From Cymbomonas tetramitiformis (lineage: Eukaryota > Chlorophyta > Pyramimonadophyceae > Pyramimonadales > Pyramimonadaceae): a stretch of DNA of 64,000 nucleotides. The translations under genes and the position numbers were made by a program. The stretch is from assembly GCA_001247695.2 (NCBI GenBank), contig LGRX02024720.1, positions 17,703-81,702 on the forward strand. The letters are read 5' to 3'. Numbering within the stretch: the first letter of the stretch is position 1; each line of letters opens with the position of its first letter. The notes below the pieces were generated by a model that worked only from the letters and a program-made list of their open reading frames with translations, was not told where the DNA came from and ran no database searches. Positions 53,667 through 63,526 of the stretch are shown in pieces.

Positions 53667-53958
53667 GTAAACTATACGTAAATGTAAATAAACAAGTATT
53701 GCGTTCCTTTGTAACCGCCTTTCCGCCTCGAGTGGCGGACCACCTGTTTGGAGAGCCTAGCGGGCGCGTGCGCAAACCGAAGGGAGGTCGGTTTGGGAAG
53801 CCCAGTTTGTTATGTGGTTTTGATGTGGTTATGTGGTTGTTATGTTAGTTATGTGGTTGGTATGTGGTTTGTGCTGTCCGGGGAATGTGCAGAAAAAGGC
53901 AAAGGTCACGAGAACCAGGAAGGCCTCCGAGGTTCAATAAGATATTGAAACCTACATC

Positions 53959-54700
53959 ATGGCTTCTCCACCGGGCTTCGATATCGAAGCCGGACTCATA
54001 ATACACCTCAGCAAGGCGTTGAAGCGGGACCCCCGAGCGAGGCAACGGCATGCGATGATCGTGGAGAAGGTCACCACCATTTACCCAATGCTGACGCAGA
54101 AAGAGGCGACGAGAAAAGTGAACGCTCGTTTATACAATCGCCGGACCGGCATAATGCAGCAAAAGGGAATGACGCTGCCTAAGTTTCAAGCGGATGATTT
54201 GGCAGCGTGCAAAAGCTTCAACCTTCAGGCGCTGGCGTCGAAGAGGCCCCATCTCGTGATTCCACTGACACGCGCTGAAGCGCTTACCAGTCACCCCCCC
54301 CCATTGCGGCAGGTGGGGCGCGGGCGGAGCCCATGGCACCGAGGACGGAGGTGTCGACCCCGCCAACAAGCCCTACCACGCAGTGCGGCACGCCAACGGT
54401 GGCTGATGCGGCAGGAGAACCGGGGGGTGCACATCTGCATGGGGGGGGGGGCAGCAGTGTCCGGCGCACAGGCGCCCGGGGCAGAGATGACTCCGCGAAC
54501 CAGCGCTAGATTCCAGCGCACGAGGCTCCTACGCGCCGCGTGCGCAAGAGGCCAACGAATCAACGGGGAGCAATCCGTGGCTTCACAAGCAGCCCCAGAA
54601 GACGTTCCAGGGAGCGACTCGGCACCTGTGCGTACCAGCCCTCGGCTAAACACGCAGCATGAGAACGCGAATGACCTGCAGGTGGAGAACAATATAGCAA
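53959..54700 (+). CDS. DNA-binding-like protein upstream of CACTA transposase, exon 1
   Basis: ATG opens MASPPGFDIEAGLIIHLSKA; the first 100 residues are helical and basic (KEATRKVNARLYNRRTG). The frame then changes at C8 (54294-54301) to a Ser/Thr/Pro linker (EVSTPPTSPTTQCGTPTVA) and again at an 11-G run (54441-54451). The exon ends at a perfect donor GCAA|GTAAGT in phase 1. The last 96 nt (SAPVRTSPRLNTQHENANDL) are duplicated as the next exon. Confidence 0.55.
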
Positions 54701-54790
54701 GTAAGTCGGCCCCTGGGACCAGTTTCCGTTGTCGGTTTCACTAGCCTGGCACCGTGTGTAGGTGGTGACGTGATATTGAATGGTTTGCAG

Positions 54791-54886
54791 TTCCAGAGCG
54801 CGACTCGGTACCTGTGCGTACCAGCCCTCGGCTAAACACGCAGCATAAGAACGCGTACGAGCTGCAGGTGGAGAACAATATAGCAA
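54791..54886 (+). CDS. Exon 2, a duplicate of the end of exon 1 (96 nt)
   Basis: Acceptor GGTTTGCAG, donor GCAA|GTAAGT, phase 1 at both ends; encodes PERDSVPVRTSPRLNTQHKN and on. The exon and its 90-nt intron together form a 186-bp tandem duplication. The symmetric phase keeps the frame open. Confidence 0.7.
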
Positions 54887-54976
54887 GTAAGTCGGCCCGT
54901 GCGTGCAGTCTTTGTTGTCGTTTTCACTAGCCGGGCCCTGTGTGTAGTTGGTGACGTGATATTGTATGGCTCGCAG

Positions 54977-55686
54977 TCAAGAGGCGCAGGCTAAGCCAGA
55001 TCTTCTTCGGGGAGGAAAGCGCCCTTGAGGGCCTGCAACGCCAGCTGCAAGACCTGCTTCCACAAGTGCAGCAGCTGGACATCGCCACCCTCGTCGCGCA
55101 TGTCGCCCGAGTGCACAAGGGAACGGGGAAGCGCGTGAATATGACTGCGAAGTCCGTGTTCTTTACGGTACATATGCCTGGATTCAATCTTCTGCCTGTC
55201 AAGCATGCCAACCACTACGAGACTTCCGCCCGTGAGACGCTGGACAAGCGCTGGACGGCCGACCTGATAAAACACAAGGATTCGTCCGAGGCGCTTCAGG
55301 CTGCCTTTAAAGCCACCAGGAAGAAGGCATCTTCAGTGCAAAGGCGCGGCGTTCCGCGAAGTGCGCGCTCCTCCACCAAGAGCATGGCGGAACCACCGGC
55401 GCCTGCACGTGTACAGGGCAACAAGCACATGAGCAAAATCTGCCCCGTCGGACGGAAGGCCCACCTTGTGCGCACCGGGATGTCCTCTCGGGACCAGAAG
55501 AAGCTCCACGTGAATCAGAATACACAGGCGGGGGAGTTGCTGCTGGAGGACTTCTCGCATGCGGACTACGGGAAAATATACCCTGCGGATGTTGATGACT
55601 TAAATGGCACAGTGCGCGACCTGGAGATCTTCGTTGGCATGGATTGCTTCGAGCATGACACGCCAGCAGCGTGGCGCGCGCTGGGG
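54977..55686 (+). CDS. Exon 3 of the same gene
   Basis: Acceptor GGCTCGCAG in phase 1. Encodes KRRRLSQIFFGEESALEGLQ, a coiled-coil-like RQLQDLLPQVQQLDIATLVA, then MTAKSVFFTVHMPGFNLLPV and a basic Ser-rich stretch. The frame breaks at nine C (55690-55698); the continuation is listed next. Family unknown; likely an accessory protein of the CACTA/KDZ-like element. Confidence 0.55.
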
Positions 55687-55699
55687 CACCCCCCCCCGT

Positions 55700-55997
55700 G
55701 ATGCGGTGCCATTGCATCGGCGTGAAAGCGTGGGAAGACCGACCGGAGGATCCCGTCGGAGCCTTCGATTACTCTTTTTTCCACGACGACTTCTCCGTGG
55801 AGACTTTTGACTGGGACGAGCTGGTGCAAATGAATCTGGTTCGCGTCCCAGAGCTATACGTCACGGAGGACTACAGAGTGTGGTGGAAAAATCGCTCCGG
55901 TGACAACCGAGAACTTACAACCGACGAGTACCGAGGCGGCTTTGGGGACGCGCGGCCGAAGCATCTGCGCACCACGACGTTCTGGGAACGGGTGTAG
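55700..55997 (+). CDS. Continuation of exon 3 after frame change
   Basis: The frame after the C9 run reads MRCHCIGVKAWEDRPEDPVG and on, an acidic aromatic-rich tail ending FWERV and stop at 55997. The shared 3' stem-loop follows 112 bases later. Confidence 0.5.
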
Positions 55998-56108
55998 TGT
56001 TGATAAATCGCCGAGACGTAGTACGGAAATAGCGGACCCCGACCACTCATAGAACCCACACGACAGTCGTGTGAGAACAGACGTGGGGCACATGCAATGC
56101 GCACCAGG

Positions 56109-56144
56109 GAGTGCGCTAGGGAAGGGCGTGGCGCAGCCCCTTAG
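56109..56144 (+). terminator. Shared 3' stem-loop module, copy 3
   Basis: Third copy of GAGTGCGCTAGGGAAGGGCG ... GCAGCCCCTTAGA, with one change in the stem (T for C) compensated by a G-U pair. CGTAAACATGCAAATATT follows. Confidence 0.6.
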
Positions 56145-56396
56145 ACATCGTAAACATGCAAATATTTTTAATATTGAGAACCCGCAGAGTACATGCTACA
56201 ACTGCCTGTCGCAACTTGCCTCACGGGTTGAAAGCTTCCCTCGCCGACATGATTGCTGCGTGTGCGCCTTTCGTCCTCCTGTTGGCCAAGTGTTCACGGG
56301 GTGGGGATGAGGGGGGGGAGGCAGCGCGTGCAACCTTTGTTTGGCAACAACCATGGTGGAATACTAACGATCGTCGTATTTTTTACAGGATCTTTA

Positions 56397-56665
56397 TACA
56401 ACGTACGGCCTTAGCCAATCTGACGTGATGGACATTGCATCGGAGTCCAAGGGCACCCGCACTAGTCTGCGATCACTCCTCCGTCGACGCGACGGAGCGC
56501 TCCCTGCAGGACGAGGGCCATGCCTTCCGGCGGAGCATGACCGCCTCACCAAGGTGGCGAAGACAATAAACGCGGCAAGTGGCAATGTTACTTCGAGATG
56601 GCGTGTGACGAAGCTACCTACGTGGCCGGCCAGTATTGGGGCCATGCGCATGCCTGGGGAACTGT
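56397..56665 (+). CDS. CACTA/KDZ-like transposase gene, first segment
   Basis: After acceptor TTTTTTACAG: DLYTTYGLSQSDVMDIASES then a basic stretch. It runs until a stop at 56667; the next recognisable coding is in a different frame from about 56666. A one-base shift or a missed intron separates them. Confidence 0.4.
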
Positions 56666-56890
56666 AGCTACGGCCCCGACGAGCAATTAACGGAGAACCA
56701 GACCTCACATGGCAGCGCGGTACCAGAGAATCTGTCGTTCGACCTAGAGGAGGTGCCTGACCTTCTTAAAGCAAGTGCCGATGGCTTCTCAGACGAGGAG
56801 GGACCTGACGATGCGGAGACCGCACGGCTACTGGGGCAGCTACGTCTGGAAAGTGATGCCACCGAGTATAACGAAAACATATTTGTCCAG
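56666..56890 (+). CDS. Transposase gene, acidic segment, ends at strong donor
   Basis: Frame SYGPDEQLTENQTSHGSAVP, then a strongly acidic SFDLEEVPDLLKAS..DEEGPDDAE part. Donor GTCCAG|GTACGTACG in phase 0. The intron 56891-57003 is followed by the next exon in frame. Confidence 0.55.
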
Positions 56891-57003
56891 GTACGTACGA
56901 CAGCAACATTCTTGTGTGCTAAGTGTATTGCCAGCCCACAACGGGTGTATAAATAAAGAACTAACAATGCGGTATGGGGTTCGTACGCACGTTTTGAAAG
57001 CAG

Positions 57004-57868
57004 GCCTTCCATGCCCACGGTTGCGACCAGGCGTGGCCAACAGACTACGACGTGTGGGACGAGCGCACGGCCACGGAGGCAGGTCTCATGGATGAACTCT
57101 TGCGCACGGCTGAGGAAGAAAATGTCGTGGAAATGCCTCCGCCGGAGGCATTGCAACGGGACATCCGCCCAGGTGAACCGCTGTTTATTGACAATCCGGA
57201 TAATGATATAACCGTCGGTGAGGCGGTCTACTACTTCATGCAGTTGCGAATAGACCAAGGTTGGTCACGGCCAGCTTTTGACCGATTTCTGAAGGTCCTG
57301 CTCATGCTGATGGGTGGGCCTACCCGATGTCGCTTGCCAAGCACCCTATATAGGATGCGGACTTACATGCAAGTAGAAGATCACATGGCATATGCGGTTC
57401 ATGTATGCCCGCGGTGGTGCCGAAATTTCCCCCGAGAGCCAGATCCAAGGAAATGGGACCCAATGGAGGAGTGCGGTGTGGTGCTGGAGAAAGACGAAGC
57501 GGGTATCGTTGTAAAGCGCTGCAAGGAAAGACGGTTTGAGGTTGCGGAAACCGCGGACGGGGAGAAGTTGCGCCCGAAGGAGTGGTTCTATTATTTCCCG
57601 ATCGAGGATACCATCCGAAGATGGGTGGAATGCCCAGAGTTTTGCAAGGCCCGTGCCCGCCGAGACGCGCGCTTACAGTGTGACTTCTGGACATCGGAAC
57701 TGGCGAGAGTCATAAACCGCCACGCGTCCGTTAAGGGCGCTCTCTTACAGGACGCTCCTAGGATCGAAACCCCCGTTGGAGGTGATCCTTATGTGGAATA
57801 CGCCGAGCACCACGTGATGGTGATTTCCCCCGGGGCGGATGACTGTCAAGTGTTCAACTCAGATGTTG
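57004..57868 (+). CDS. Tnp2-type (CACTA/KDZ-like) transposase, N-terminal region
   Basis: Acceptor GAAAGCAG. FHAHGCDQAWPTDYDVWDER leads into VGEAVYYFMQLRIDQGWSRP and DRFLKVLLMLMGGPTRCRLP, the helical segment before the zinc region in CACTA/Tnp2 transposases. Next come HVCPRWCRNF, EECGVV and KRCKERRFEV (Cys pairs), then WFYYFPIEDTIRRWVECPEF, equivalent to the conserved YFP-x-xPRLQRL motif. A stop follows FNSDVG unless a tiny 46-nt intron (GG|GTGACC to ACAAG|C) is removed. Confidence 0.6.
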
Positions 57869-57914
57869 GGTGACCCCCCCCCACACCATCTTGCACACCC
57901 CATATATACACAAG

Positions 57915-58032
57915 CATGTCGTGCAACCAGCCGCCGCGGATGCAACTGGCTGAGCGCGTGCGCGGGGATGTGGAGTGCAGGTCTTACTCCATGGGTGTCG
58001 GGGTGGTCAAAAGCGAAGACCTTCATTACTCG
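57915..58032 (+). CDS. Transposase, short middle exon
   Basis: MSCNQPPRMQLAERVRGDVE then CRSYSMGVGVVKSEDLHYS, ending at donor TACTCG|GTACGT in phase 0. It continues in frame into the exon at 58365. The left border is uncertain. Confidence 0.45.
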
Positions 58033-58364
58033 GTACGTATGAAGATGGTGGATCTGGATGGTGGAGTGGCTACAGGTTAATCCAGGTATCCAGCGTAGCT
58101 TGTGGCTTGTGGCATTATTAGCTTATTATGGTGGCAGTAGCAAGCTTGCAAGGGGAGAGGGGAAGGAAAAGAGAGGGGAAGGGAAAGTGCGAGGAAGCGC
58201 GCCTCGTAAATGTGTGGCATCTCGGACTTTCACCGAGATCTCCAAACCAAGGGTTTGGCGCTCTGTTTTAGGTAACGCCACTTGCACTCTGCAGGAATCT
58301 GAAGCCAAATCCTATCGCCTATCTGTGAGGAATGGAAGGTGGAATGGGGGTGGCACGAATGCAG
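58033..58364 (+). other. Intron with a small repeat also found at 59190-59230
   Basis: 332-nt intron; CCGAGATCTCCAAACC ... GGTTTGGCGCTCTGTTT inside it recurs at 59192-59228 at the point where the transposase coding ends, indicating a short mobile or ectopic repeat. Confidence 0.5.
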
Positions 58365-58670
58365 ATGAGGCACCGTGACAAGTTTCACAAGTACCTATGG
58401 ATGACAAAAGGGCCACGGCAGAAGATTGTTAATCCGTTGGTGGTATGGGGGCTCTTCGAAGACGAGATGCTCAGCCTGAGCAAGGGTCAGACGGTTGACG
58501 GAGCAGCTTTTGTGGTGCACGATGCGTTCCTCAAGAAATCTTACCAGCTGACCGTGATCCTGGGAATGGTGTATGCCGACTCCGTTATGCGGATAACGAT
58601 GGGCAGGTTCATGGGAATTAGCAGTTACCGCGCCGATCCGTACAGTCTGTTTGAGGGAACTGTTGGTCCG
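58365..58670 (+). CDS. Transposase, catalytic part 1
   Basis: Acceptor GAATGCAG in phase 0. DKFHKYLWMTKGPRQKIVNP, LFEDEMLSLSKGQTVDG, then VILGMVYADSVMRITMGRFM, GISSYRADPYSLFEGT. This follows the Tnp2 order (strand with G, catalytic Asp, then the domain where related enzymes have C..C). The frame changes at a G8 run (58670-58677). Confidence 0.6.
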
Positions 58671-58679
58671 GGGGGGGCG

Positions 58680-59130
58680 AGGGATGTATTTCCGGGGCTA
58701 TTTCAAGGAAGTGGAGCAGCAAGAATGGACCAACTCTAAAGGGTCAAAGAAGGTGTGGGCGGACGATGCCGATGCAATGATCACTAAGCAGATGCACGCC
58801 TCGATGGTGGCGAGCACAGAATCGGGCGCCGAACCAGCACACGCCACAGGGAGACACGGACGAGGTGCCTTAAAGCGCATTCCGTACTTTGAGCCGATGC
58901 ACGCATATGCCCACCCATTCGCACATTGTGTGTTCTACGGGAATGTAAAGAGGTGCCTCAAGCTCTGGTTTGGCAAGCTGAGCAACAACACGCACCCTAA
59001 GCTGGTTCTGCCCAAAGCGATTGTTGATGAGATCCAAAGCCGGGCAGCCCTCATCCAACCGCCTCACGACATAGGCCGCCCGTACCATTGCGTGGTGAAG
59101 TACTTGGGTGCGTACACGTTCAGTCTCCCC
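58680..59130 (+). pseudogene. Transposase, catalytic part 2, truncated
   Basis: GMYFRGYFKEVEQQEWTN after the G run, then RIPYFEPMHAYAHPFAHCVF and YGNVKRCLKLWFGKLSNN. This matches the Tnp2/KDZ block DPMHCVLLGVVKxLLxLW, but a His stands where the catalytic Asp is expected, and FAHC replaces MHC. KAIVDEIQSRAALIQPPHDI fits the next conserved part. Homology stops at about 59130, where repeat DNA begins, so the C-terminal third is missing. The element looks dead. Confidence 0.6.
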
Positions 59131-59393
59131 TGCTCATTATTTCAGAAAGAGGCTCAAACGCAGCTGCAGGCAGAAACGATCCTGCTGATTCAACCGAGAT
59201 CTCCAAACCGCAGGTTTGGCGCTCTGTTTGAGCTAATGCCACTATCGCAATGCAAACTGAAAAAATGTGTCGCCAAAAACATAGGGTTGCCAAGTGTTCG
59301 CCAATGTTTTCGAAGAGATACTCAAATCAAACAAACATGGGCTCTACTCCACGTGAATTTTCGCGAGGAGAACGCTCGTGAGGTCGAAATAGT

Positions 59394-59425
59394 CCTTTTA
59401 ATAGCGGGGTTTCCGCTATTAAAGG
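59394..59425. repeat. Hairpin, about 12-bp stem
   Basis: CCTTTTAATAGCGG then GGTTT and CCGCTATTAAAGGG. Confidence 0.75.
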
Positions 59426-59482
59426 GTCTGAAAACCTGCGAATCTTTCAAAAAGGAGAGGGTTAGTACAACGCGTGAAAAAA

Positions 59483-59526
59483 CAAGCTTCTATTGTGAAA
59501 CCCAAGATGCCACACAATAGAAGCTT
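59483..59526. repeat. Hairpin, perfect 15-bp stem with 14-nt loop
   Basis: CAAGCTTCTATTGTG and its exact reverse complement CACAATAGAAGCTTG; possibly the end of a foldback element. Confidence 0.8.
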
Positions 59527-59858
59527 GGCATTTTGCAAGACGTGCCATTTTCTCATAGGCTGCTCGAAAAAGTCGCAAGCGGCAAGGGGTGTAAGTTACT
59601 GAGAATCTGGGGTGGGATGCGCAGCTTCCAGGCCTTCTCTCAACTGCAACAGCGAGCAGTCCCCGACGTTCCCAACGGTGCTGCAGATCTATCTACGGCA
59701 GCAGAATCATTCGCCTGTCACTCTGCACGTGTATGTCACCAAGCCACGTGGGTTATACTAGATAGATAGATAGTTAGATAGTTAATTGGAAGCTGGATGG
59801 AATGGGTAGCATCCCATAGTAGTGTACGCGGTACCTAGCTGCTGACTGCTTGATTGAA

Positions 59859-59888
59859 GGGTTTAGGGTTTAGGGTTTAGACCCTAAA
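59859..59888. repeat. Interstitial telomere-type TTTAGGG repeat
   Basis: GGGTTTAGGGTTTAGGGTTT then AGACCCTAAA: three direct TTTAGGG units followed by one inverted unit, a tiny head-to-head arrangement. TTTAGGG is the plant/green-algal telomere repeat. Confidence 0.75.
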
Positions 59889-60084
59889 TATGGAACCAGT
59901 CACAATGTTACATTTGTAAATATCTGTGCGATGGGAAGCATTGTCCTGCCTACACGTGTCTTCTTAACAGCCAATTACGTGCATGCATGTGTATACAATC
60001 TTTAAATATCCAGCATATAGCTTTCTTACACGTGTGCATATCTCCTACATTCAAGCCAATCACGTGCTTACATTTGGATAAGAT

Positions 60085-60300
60085 TCTTAAGTTTTCTTAA
60101 GTTATCCTTGAGCCATGTGGACAATATCCTCCTACCAAGAAGCTTCCACGTACTTACATTTTCTTAAGTTCTCTTAAGTATAATTCTTAAGTGTACTGTC
60201 GGCCAATAGCTAATTACCCCGATTTAAATATGCATAGTGTGGGTTTATATCGAAAACTTAAGAAAACTTAAGAAACCTTAAGAAAACTTAAGAAAATACT
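60085..60300. repeat. CTTAAG-rich cluster
   Basis: About ten CTTAAG or CTTAAGTTTT motifs in both orientations (TTCTTAAGTTTTCTTAAG; AAAACTTAAGAAAACTTAAG). Comparable to 34635-34700. Confidence 0.8.
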
Positions 60301-60356
60301 TTCAGAAGTGTAACGGGAACATACTTGAGGGTGTGCAGCATATTCATTACAGATAT

Positions 60357-60463
60357 ACTGTATAACAGCGCGACGACGTTTGCAAATATCGCCAATATCA
60401 GCGCAACTGTATAACAGCGCGACGACGTTTACACATATCGCCAATATCAGCGCAACTATATTC
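60357..60463. repeat. 46-bp direct repeat, 2 copies
   Basis: CTGTATAACAGCGCGACGAC with GTTTgCAaATATCGCCAATA and TCAGCGCAA, twice in tandem. Confidence 0.85.
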
Positions 60464-61564
60464 GCATACGACAGCATTGCATCAGTGATTAAATTGCTAA
60501 CGACAGCAGCGACGAGGTGTGCGCACGCACGTACGCATCGCATACATATACTGACAGCGATAAATTGTATAAGATGCGCGTGCATGCATCGCACATGTAT
60601 ACTGTCAGTAATGGCAAATCATTGTACGACATGCGAGAATAGAGCGCGCGAGTGAAAAAATGAGCGTCAGCGATGCTCATTATTCGCAACAAGAATATAT
60701 AATGCGCACGTATGAATGAATGAAGTAAGGCGCATGTATGCAAATGTGAATGCAGTGCGCAGTCGCATCAAGCGGCTGTTATAAAGAATGATACTGCATA
60801 TCATTATCATGCACACGTCAAATTGCGCAAATGAATCATACGATCATGTCATTCGTAACAAGAAATTGTGCGCGCGAGCTGCAGCATACTATAATGCAGC
60901 ATGCAGGATAGAGGTACATGATATCATTGCATGTTTCATATGTACGTTAGGCGTTAATAGCCAAATGTTCTATAAAATAATCCAGGCAGCATAAGATGCC
61001 GGCTAGAATTGTTAGACAGGAATTAGCTTAGATATCCATGCCGAAGGATTTGGGAGTGGATATCTATTCTCCTGTTCATGATACAACCGTGCCGGATGGA
61101 CCGAGTGGTCCATACGGTTGAACAAGGAGTCTTACGGCATACGTATATATTTCAAAGTTTATACCTATGCACCTTTCCATTCTATTTCACAACGCAGGCA
61201 ATGTTGTGTGTATGCCGATGCTACTGCCGGTTAAATGAATATTAAATGCTTTGTGACGGAGTGAAGTGCGGGTATGCGAGCAGGCACACTGACATGTACG
61301 AAAGCAGTAACATGTACGAAAGCAGTACATTTCATAAAAGCAAACACATACAGCAAAAACACGTTTACATTAAAATATGTTTACTTTCCTAAGTATACTA
61401 AGTACTCTACGTACATACACATATACAGATCTATTACTTAAGGGTTCTACAGATCACTTCCTTAAGGGCTCCACAAATCCTGCATACACATGTACATGAT
61501 ATCTATGATATCGCTCGACCTGCCTAACCTGCAAAAAAGAGCACATGGGCGAGTATAAGATAAG
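60464..61564. other. AT-rich intergenic stretch
   Basis: No gene seen; only short frames without content. GCACGTA/CATGTATG-type alternating purine-pyrimidine runs (60520-60760). Confidence 0.4.
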
Positions 61565-61778
61565 TGGTAGATATATAGTTCGGCGGTAATATATACCTAA
61601 CTAGAGAGATAAACCCTGAGTTAAGGGTTACGATATCAGAACGGTAAATTGTGTCTTGATAAAGAGAGAGATAACATAAATACCTAACGGGTGTTTCCCG
61701 TCTACTGGTGACGGTCACCCAGCCTACTATAGGAAGTGACATGTGACAGTTTCGGGTGTCACAGTGTCAAATCCAGCA
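61565..61778 (-). repeat. LTR of second element, 214 bp
   Basis: Starts TGGTAGATATATAG, contains GATATCAGAACGGT, GTGACGGTCACCCAG and TTTCGGGTGTCAC, ends CAAATCCAGCA; all shared with the first element's LTRs. Length 214 versus 211 and 215 bp. Confidence 0.8.
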
Positions 61779-62030
61779 CACCACCTAGGGTGGTGACCGG
61801 AGCTAGTAGTGAAACGAAGCAACGAACACCCTACTCAACTTCAGGAGGAAACTGTAGCACAGCTGGGGGCCTGTACTCTTGGTCAGGGCGGTCCCAGTTC
61901 ACAGCAAAGATTGTCAGATACAGCTGTCAGGTGCTAAAACCCTAAACACAGCTCAAATTCAGAGAGCTCTTCCGCACATCTAGAAAGCCAATCACCGGCT
62001 AATCTCTAGGCAGGCACGGCGCAAGCAATC

Positions 62031-63510
62031 TCAGCCACTAGATAGAGGTCCCCGGAACTGACCGGCCAGCCCGGAGCAGCGTGAGGGTGAGGTAGCCGCC
62101 GGCCTCCGGGGCCGGTGGGAAATCATGCGTAGACGAAATTGAGGAATTGTCGATCTCAGCCGCGGAGTCCCCAGAGCTTGGCGCCTCGTCCTCGGACGAG
62201 TACGGCGGTGGTGAGTAAGGTGGTGAAGGTGGAACTGGTGGATCGGGATCCACGAGCTCTGGCGGCAGCGGGAGAGAGCCGTGGGAGCGGAATCCCTGTC
62301 GTAGCGCCCGATACGCCGCGCCTGCCTCCGCGGCGGTATAATAGCACTCGGCACCGCACCACCCACTGCGTCGCCAAGATCGTCATGAAACGGCGCAGGT
62401 GGCGAAGTTGTCGCAGTTGGGACTGCGGAAGCAGTCCACGCAGCACCACCGACCGGCGGAGCCGTGCATGCGCGTGCATCGGCACCACCGACACCGGAAA
62501 CGGTGTGCGGTGCGGCGGCAGCACAAATCACGAAAAGTGCACACACCAAGGATGAGGTAAGTAAAGAGCCACCAAAGCCTGGAATGCCCCTCCCACAGCC
62601 GTACCGTGGCTGCGGCAGCGCAACCGAGGCATGCTCGTCGTCGTCGTCGCTCGTGATGCAGGTTGCGGGCTCGTAGCCCATTATTACGCTCTCCGGTTCC
62701 TCGACCGCGGAGAGCAAGTTCATGCTTACGGGCGGCTCGTCGGGCGCCCCCAATGCAACCCCCGTGCTCTCGATGAAGTCGGCAAACGTGCGGGTGACGG
62801 GAGGGCAAAAGGGGTTATGCGGACCGGTCCATTCCTCGTCGGATTCAACCGACGCGGGTGGGGAGTGCGTGACCGGCTCCGACACCACCGGCACGTCGGC
62901 GGTGAAAGTGTTGGCGTTGAAAGTCGATGCCCCAGCCGTGCGTGCCAACTCGGAGAACTCAGTGACGGCGGACACGAGGGCTTCTCCGTCCTCCTCGCAG
63001 AACGAGCACGCGGAGAGGTCAGCGAAGATGTCCGGCTTCCCGCCCGCGAGCATGCAAAGGGCGTCAAACTCCTCGGCGTCGTCGTGGTCGATGGCATGTT
63101 GAAATTTCGCGCCCAACACCGAGTTCTCGGCCTCCTCAGCGAAAGCGTAGGCCGAGAGTCCGGCCCGGCCCCCGTTCGGACAGTCCCGATGCCAATGCCG
63201 CGCCTTGCCCTTCGCGCACACCTGATTTTGGCAGTAGGGGACGGTCGCACCGGTGTCGCGATGGAAGGCCACCTTCTTGGAGACGGATTGAGACCAATTT
63301 CCCCCCTTGGGGAGGGGCGTGGTCGCGAAGCGGGTCTTGATGCGGCGGTCCGGCTTGTCCGCGCGGGGAGTGTACCCGCGCGTGGACGGCTCGGACCGGT
63401 CGGGTGCGACGAATGCGGCCAATTGCCGCTTCAAGTCGAGGACCATCGTCCGCAAATCCGCGAGCTCACCGGGTCCACCGGAGTCATCGGTGTCCCCCCC
63501 CCCATGAAAT
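62031..63510 (-). CDS. Gag-like protein with zinc knuckle and membrane segment
   Basis: Open to 63899, but beyond about 63510 the frame runs through a tandem repeat. Recognisable parts: ELADLRTMVLDLKRQLA (helix), YTPRADKPDRRIKTRFATTP, zinc knuckle CQNQVCAKGKARHWHRDC, FQHAIDHDDAEEFDALCMLA, an acidic Pro-rich linker, a hydrophobic segment LTSSLVCALFVICAAAAP, and a Pro/Arg-rich tail. Order and spacing equal the first element; the best-conserved parts are the knuckle, the FQHAID block and the membrane segment. No protease, reverse transcriptase or integrase motif follows before the LTR. Confidence 0.65.
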
Positions 63511-63526
63511 GCGTGCCGTACGGCAA

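Larger units (their letters stand above)
59131..60084. other. Repeat-rich DNA after the truncated transposase
   Basis: Contains hairpins at 59394-59425 (TTTTAATAGCGG/CCGCTATTAAAA type) and 59483-59526 (15-bp perfect stem CAAGCTTCTATTGTG), a GATA microsatellite (59761-59775), and the telomere-like tract. The open frame running to 59520 has no recognisable content beyond 59130. Confidence 0.5.
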
